A stretch of DNA of 7,492 nt, from the NCBI GenBank assembly GCA_050258715.1, contig JBLMZH010000036.1, positions 1 to 7,492 of the forward strand, given 5' to 3'. The notes below the pieces were generated by a model, which saw nothing but the letters and a program-made list of their open reading frames with translations, had not been told where the DNA came from and made no database searches. Of the stretch, positions 5,451 to 7,492 are shown piece after piece; position 1 is the first letter of the stretch, and each line of letters begins with the position of its first letter. The stretch is from JBLMZH01 sp050258715. GTDB taxonomy: Bacteria; Patescibacteriota; Doudnabacteria; UBA920; O2-02-FULL-48-8. Made by a program: the position numbers and the translations under genes.

Positions 5451-7492
5451 GCAGAGAGCGTGGAGTAACCATATTCAGAAATAATCCGGCCTCCGGGCAA
5501 ACGCCGCCAATGGACAACGAAGAGTTGAGCCGCGTCATTGAGCGCGAGCAATCCCCGGAAAATCCGAAAGAAACCAAAACCGAGGCTGCGGAAGAAAACA
5601 TTTCCGAGCATGCCTCCAAAGTACAGGCTGAGCAGCCGGCGGTTGAGGCTTTGGCTGCAAAAGATCCAGAACGAAGGCCGGAAAAATCCGCGGAAGAAAA
5701 AAAGGTTGAGAACCGGGCCAGGCTCAAGGTCGAAATGGTCCTGACAGACGAAGAGCTTCAGGGCATTTCGGACAAAGAACTGTATCCCGGTTATTTAAGT
5801 TGGGCCAGAAAAGCCAGAAAAGTTCTGACTCCCGAGGAATATTTCAAAGATATCGGCGGAGGAACTTTAAACCAACGGATCAAACGGCTCAAGGACGCTG
5901 TCAAAGAGAGAGATAAAAAAGGCGAGATCACCACTGCTGCCAAGAGCAAAGTTTTGATTGACAGGCAAACCCTGCTTGACCAGGCCAAAAGCCTTGGCCT
6001 TGATATTACTGAACTCGACAAGCTCAAGGAAGACCGGGTTGTATCCGCAAAAATTTACGAGCATTGCTACGAATTGATCGGCAATCTTTCCGAAGAGGAC
6101 AGGGCAAAAGCGCTGGCTGATCAAAATCTTTTAGCTACTGTCCGGCAGCGTTTTAACCTCGCCGGACTTTTGAATTTAAATGCCAAAGGGTCCGAGCTGA
6201 AAGGCGTTCCTTTGGGTGATCTTCGGGAGCGGATAAAAGTTCAGTCAGGCGGAAAACTAAATGATCAGCATTTGGACGAGATCGCAAGCCACGAACAGCC
6301 GAGGGAAAGATTGATTCAGTTGATGGATGCATCAAAGCCGAAAGAGACGCCGAAACCAGCAGCTCCAAAATCTGAAAAACCTGCGGAAGACAAGCCGGCT
6401 GAATCAAAGAAGGAAAAGACGGAAATCAAACCAGAAAAAAATAAAGACGAAGAGCGCGGCGACGAGCCTTACAGCCATCCGAAATTCGATCCTGAACTGA
6501 GGAAATTGTCTACCCGGGATGATTATGATCGATTTGCGGCAAAATATCCCAAGCGGGCAGCCGCCTATGAATTTTTTATAAAAAGCCTCAGAGTAAGTTT
6601 AAACATGCAGCGAATGAAAGAGGCGGTAGGTGTTCGGGAAAAAGATATCCTGCCTGAACTCAGAGAAACGGAAAAACTGCTCGGTGATAAAAATATTGTC
6701 CTTATCTACCCGCCGGTATCATCAGTCGGCCAAAATCTTGAGCTGGCCAGGAATTTTTTGGATAAAATTTCGCAACTTAACCTCAATACCGAAGTGATTC
6801 GCTACGTGGCCTTAAGGGACAAGAGTTTGATCAGGCCGGACGGGGTAATTTCAGTCAGGCCCGACGCCAGCGTTGAGGAGTTGAGCAAGCTGCTCGGTCT
6901 TGAAACGGCCGTTGGACATACTGAAGCTGTACCAGTTCCGGAAAATTCTCCAACAGAAGCGCCCAAGCCTGAGTCTTCGGAAGTCGTGATTGAAAAACCT
7001 GCGGAAGAGGTAATGCCACCCATGCCCGAAGCAAAGCCCTTGACGGAGACTCCGGAAGAAACAGTCGAACAAAAACCGGAGGAAGGGCCGGCAGAAGAAA
7101 AACCCGCCGAAGTTCAAGCACTTGAAGCGGAAGTCGAAGCTGCCAGAAGCAAGCTTGCTGAAGCCGAAGCCGCGCTTCACCGAGGAAAGGGCAGCAAGGA
7201 AGAGAGAAAGACGGTAGTCGAGGAAGCGAGGACCGAATACAAGGAAGCTGTTGCCAAACTTGTCGGAAACAGCGCCGAAACGTTTTTGGCCGAGCGGATA
7301 ATGCTGACTGCACAAAGGTTGGAAAAGTTCAAAGAAGCAAAGACCGGCAAGATCAGCAAAAAACTCGAACAAGGATACGATTGGTACAAAGGCCTCTCGA
7401 GACTCAACTTGCAAGCCGGACTCGAACGCTTGGGTGTAAGGATTGAAGGCAAAAAAGGCTTGGCGCTGAGGGCGATAAATGTCCGGACCGTC
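5447..7492 (+). CDS. Large modular coiled-coil protein of unknown function, 3'-truncated by the window edge
   Basis: I do not recognise a named family. I translated an uninterrupted frame from the ATG at 5447 to the last base: 682 residues, no stop. Layout by composition: disordered Glu/Pro/Ala/Lys-rich N-terminus (1-84); a helical, probably folded region (about 85-295: LTDEELQGISDKELYPGYLSWARKAR, with GGG at 134-136, and the only cysteine, C207); a Lys/Pro/Glu linker (296-341); a second folded, possibly alpha/beta region (342-486, with NIVLIYPPVSSVG at 416-428); a Pro/Glu linker (487-555); then a coiled coil (from 556, VQALEAEVEAARSKLAEAEAAL) and a basic segment ending LNLQAGLERLGVRIEGKKGLALRAINVRTV-type sequence at 653-682. 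No signal peptide or membrane helix is visible in the part present. From memory, large CPR proteins with similar tails continue into hydrophobic helices; if so it would be membrane-anchored with a long cytoplasmic part. The function is unknown. The start codon is uncertain by a few residues. Confidence 0.85.
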   Translation, partial: MSRERGVTIFRNNPASGQTPPMDNEELSRVIEREQSPENPKETKTEAAEENISEHASKVQAEQPAVEALAAKDPERRPEKSAEEKKVENRARLKVEMVLTDEELQGISDKELYPGYLSWARKARKVLTPEEYFKDIGGGTLNQRIKRLKDAVKERDKKGEITTAAKSKVLIDRQTLLDQAKSLGLDITELDKLKEDRVVSAKIYEHCYELIGNLSEEDRAKALADQNLLATVRQRFNLAGLLNLNAKGSELKGVPLGDLRERIKVQSGGKLNDQHLDEIASHEQPRERLIQLMDASKPKETPKPAAPKSEKPAEDKPAESKKEKTEIKPEKNKDEERGDEPYSHPKFDPELRKLSTRDDYDRFAAKYPKRAAAYEFFIKSLRVSLNMQRMKEAVGVREKDILPELRETEKLLGDKNIVLIYPPVSSVGQNLELARNFLDKISQLNLNTEVIRYVALRDKSLIRPDGVISVRPDASVEELSKLLGLETAVGHTEAVPVPENSPTEAPKPESSEVVIEKPAEEVMPPMPEAKPLTETPEETVEQKPEEGPAEEKPAEVQALEAEVEAARSKLAEAEAALHRGKGSKEERKTVVEEARTEYKEAVAKLVGNSAETFLAERIMLTAQRLEKFKEAKTGKISKKLEQGYDWYKGLSRLNLQAGLERLGVRIEGKKGLALRAINVRTV
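6373..7008 (+). repeat. Direct 18-nt repeat within the linkers of the large gene
   Basis: TGAAAAACCTGCGGAAGA occurs exactly at 6373-6390 and 6991-7008. Both copies are in the same reading frame and encode Glu-Lys-Pro-Ala-Glu (residues 310-314 and 516-520) with identical codons. A third EKPAE-like motif (residues 549-553) uses different codons. The two exact copies suggest that the linkers share an origin by duplication, or could recombine to delete the folded domain between them. Confidence 0.6.

Noticed and set aside
6851..7414. 187-codon open frame on the minus strand, Phe/Leu/Arg-rich
   Set aside because: It is the complement of the Glu/Lys/Ala-rich coding sequence of the large gene; the composition is the mirror image of that bias.
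5447..7492. Toxin, nuclease or ATPase function for the large protein
   Set aside because: No Walker A, HNH, PD-(D/E)XK, metalloprotease HExxH or other catalytic signature can be seen in the translated part.

Overview
The window holds five protein-coding genes and no RNA genes, mobile elements or CRISPR arrays that I can see. It looks like a chromosomal segment from a bacterium of the Candidate Phyla Radiation (Patescibacteria). The evidence is indirect: a cysteinyl-tRNA synthetase whose zinc-site signature reads GGIDHVPVHHANEIAQ instead of the usual GG.DL.FPHHENE, a very large Glu/Lys/Pro/Ala-rich coiled-coil protein of a type I associate with that group, short intergenic gaps, and start codons with little or no Shine-Dalgarno sequence. 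TGA ends both cysS and the antiporter gene at the expected family length, so the UGA-as-glycine code of Gracilibacteria/Absconditabacteria does not apply. The phylum assignment is inference.

Layout, right to left on the minus strand: a KefB/C-type cation:proton antiporter with a C-terminal RCK domain (3619-5292), cysS (2185-3570), the replicative helicase gene dnaB (663-2075), and recR (1-550, cut by the window edge). Good intrinsic terminators follow the antiporter gene and dnaB. No terminator is visible between cysS and dnaB, so these two may be partly co-transcribed although dnaB has its own candidate promoter. On the plus strand a long gene starts at 5447 and runs off the right edge (682 codons visible). 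It encodes a modular protein with three disordered Pro/Glu/Lys-rich linkers separating two folded regions and a C-terminal coiled coil. I cannot assign it a function.

The intergenic DNA is unusually readable. Candidate sigma-70-type promoters can be placed in front of all five genes. The antiporter gene and the large gene diverge from promoters whose -35 hexamers overlap, and each leader carries a copy of nearly the same A-rich element on its own strand. The dnaB promoter has three abutting DnaA-box-like 9-mers just upstream of its -35. For recR and cysS the -10 hexamer lies only 9 and 6 nt from the ATG, which suggests leaderless mRNAs.

Functionally, dnaB (replication fork helicase) and recR (recombinational gap repair) belong to DNA metabolism, cysS to translation, the antiporter to ion and pH homeostasis. 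They do not form a dedicated pathway. No defence, secretion or mobile system is evident. The least explained items are the large plus-strand protein and its shared divergent control region.
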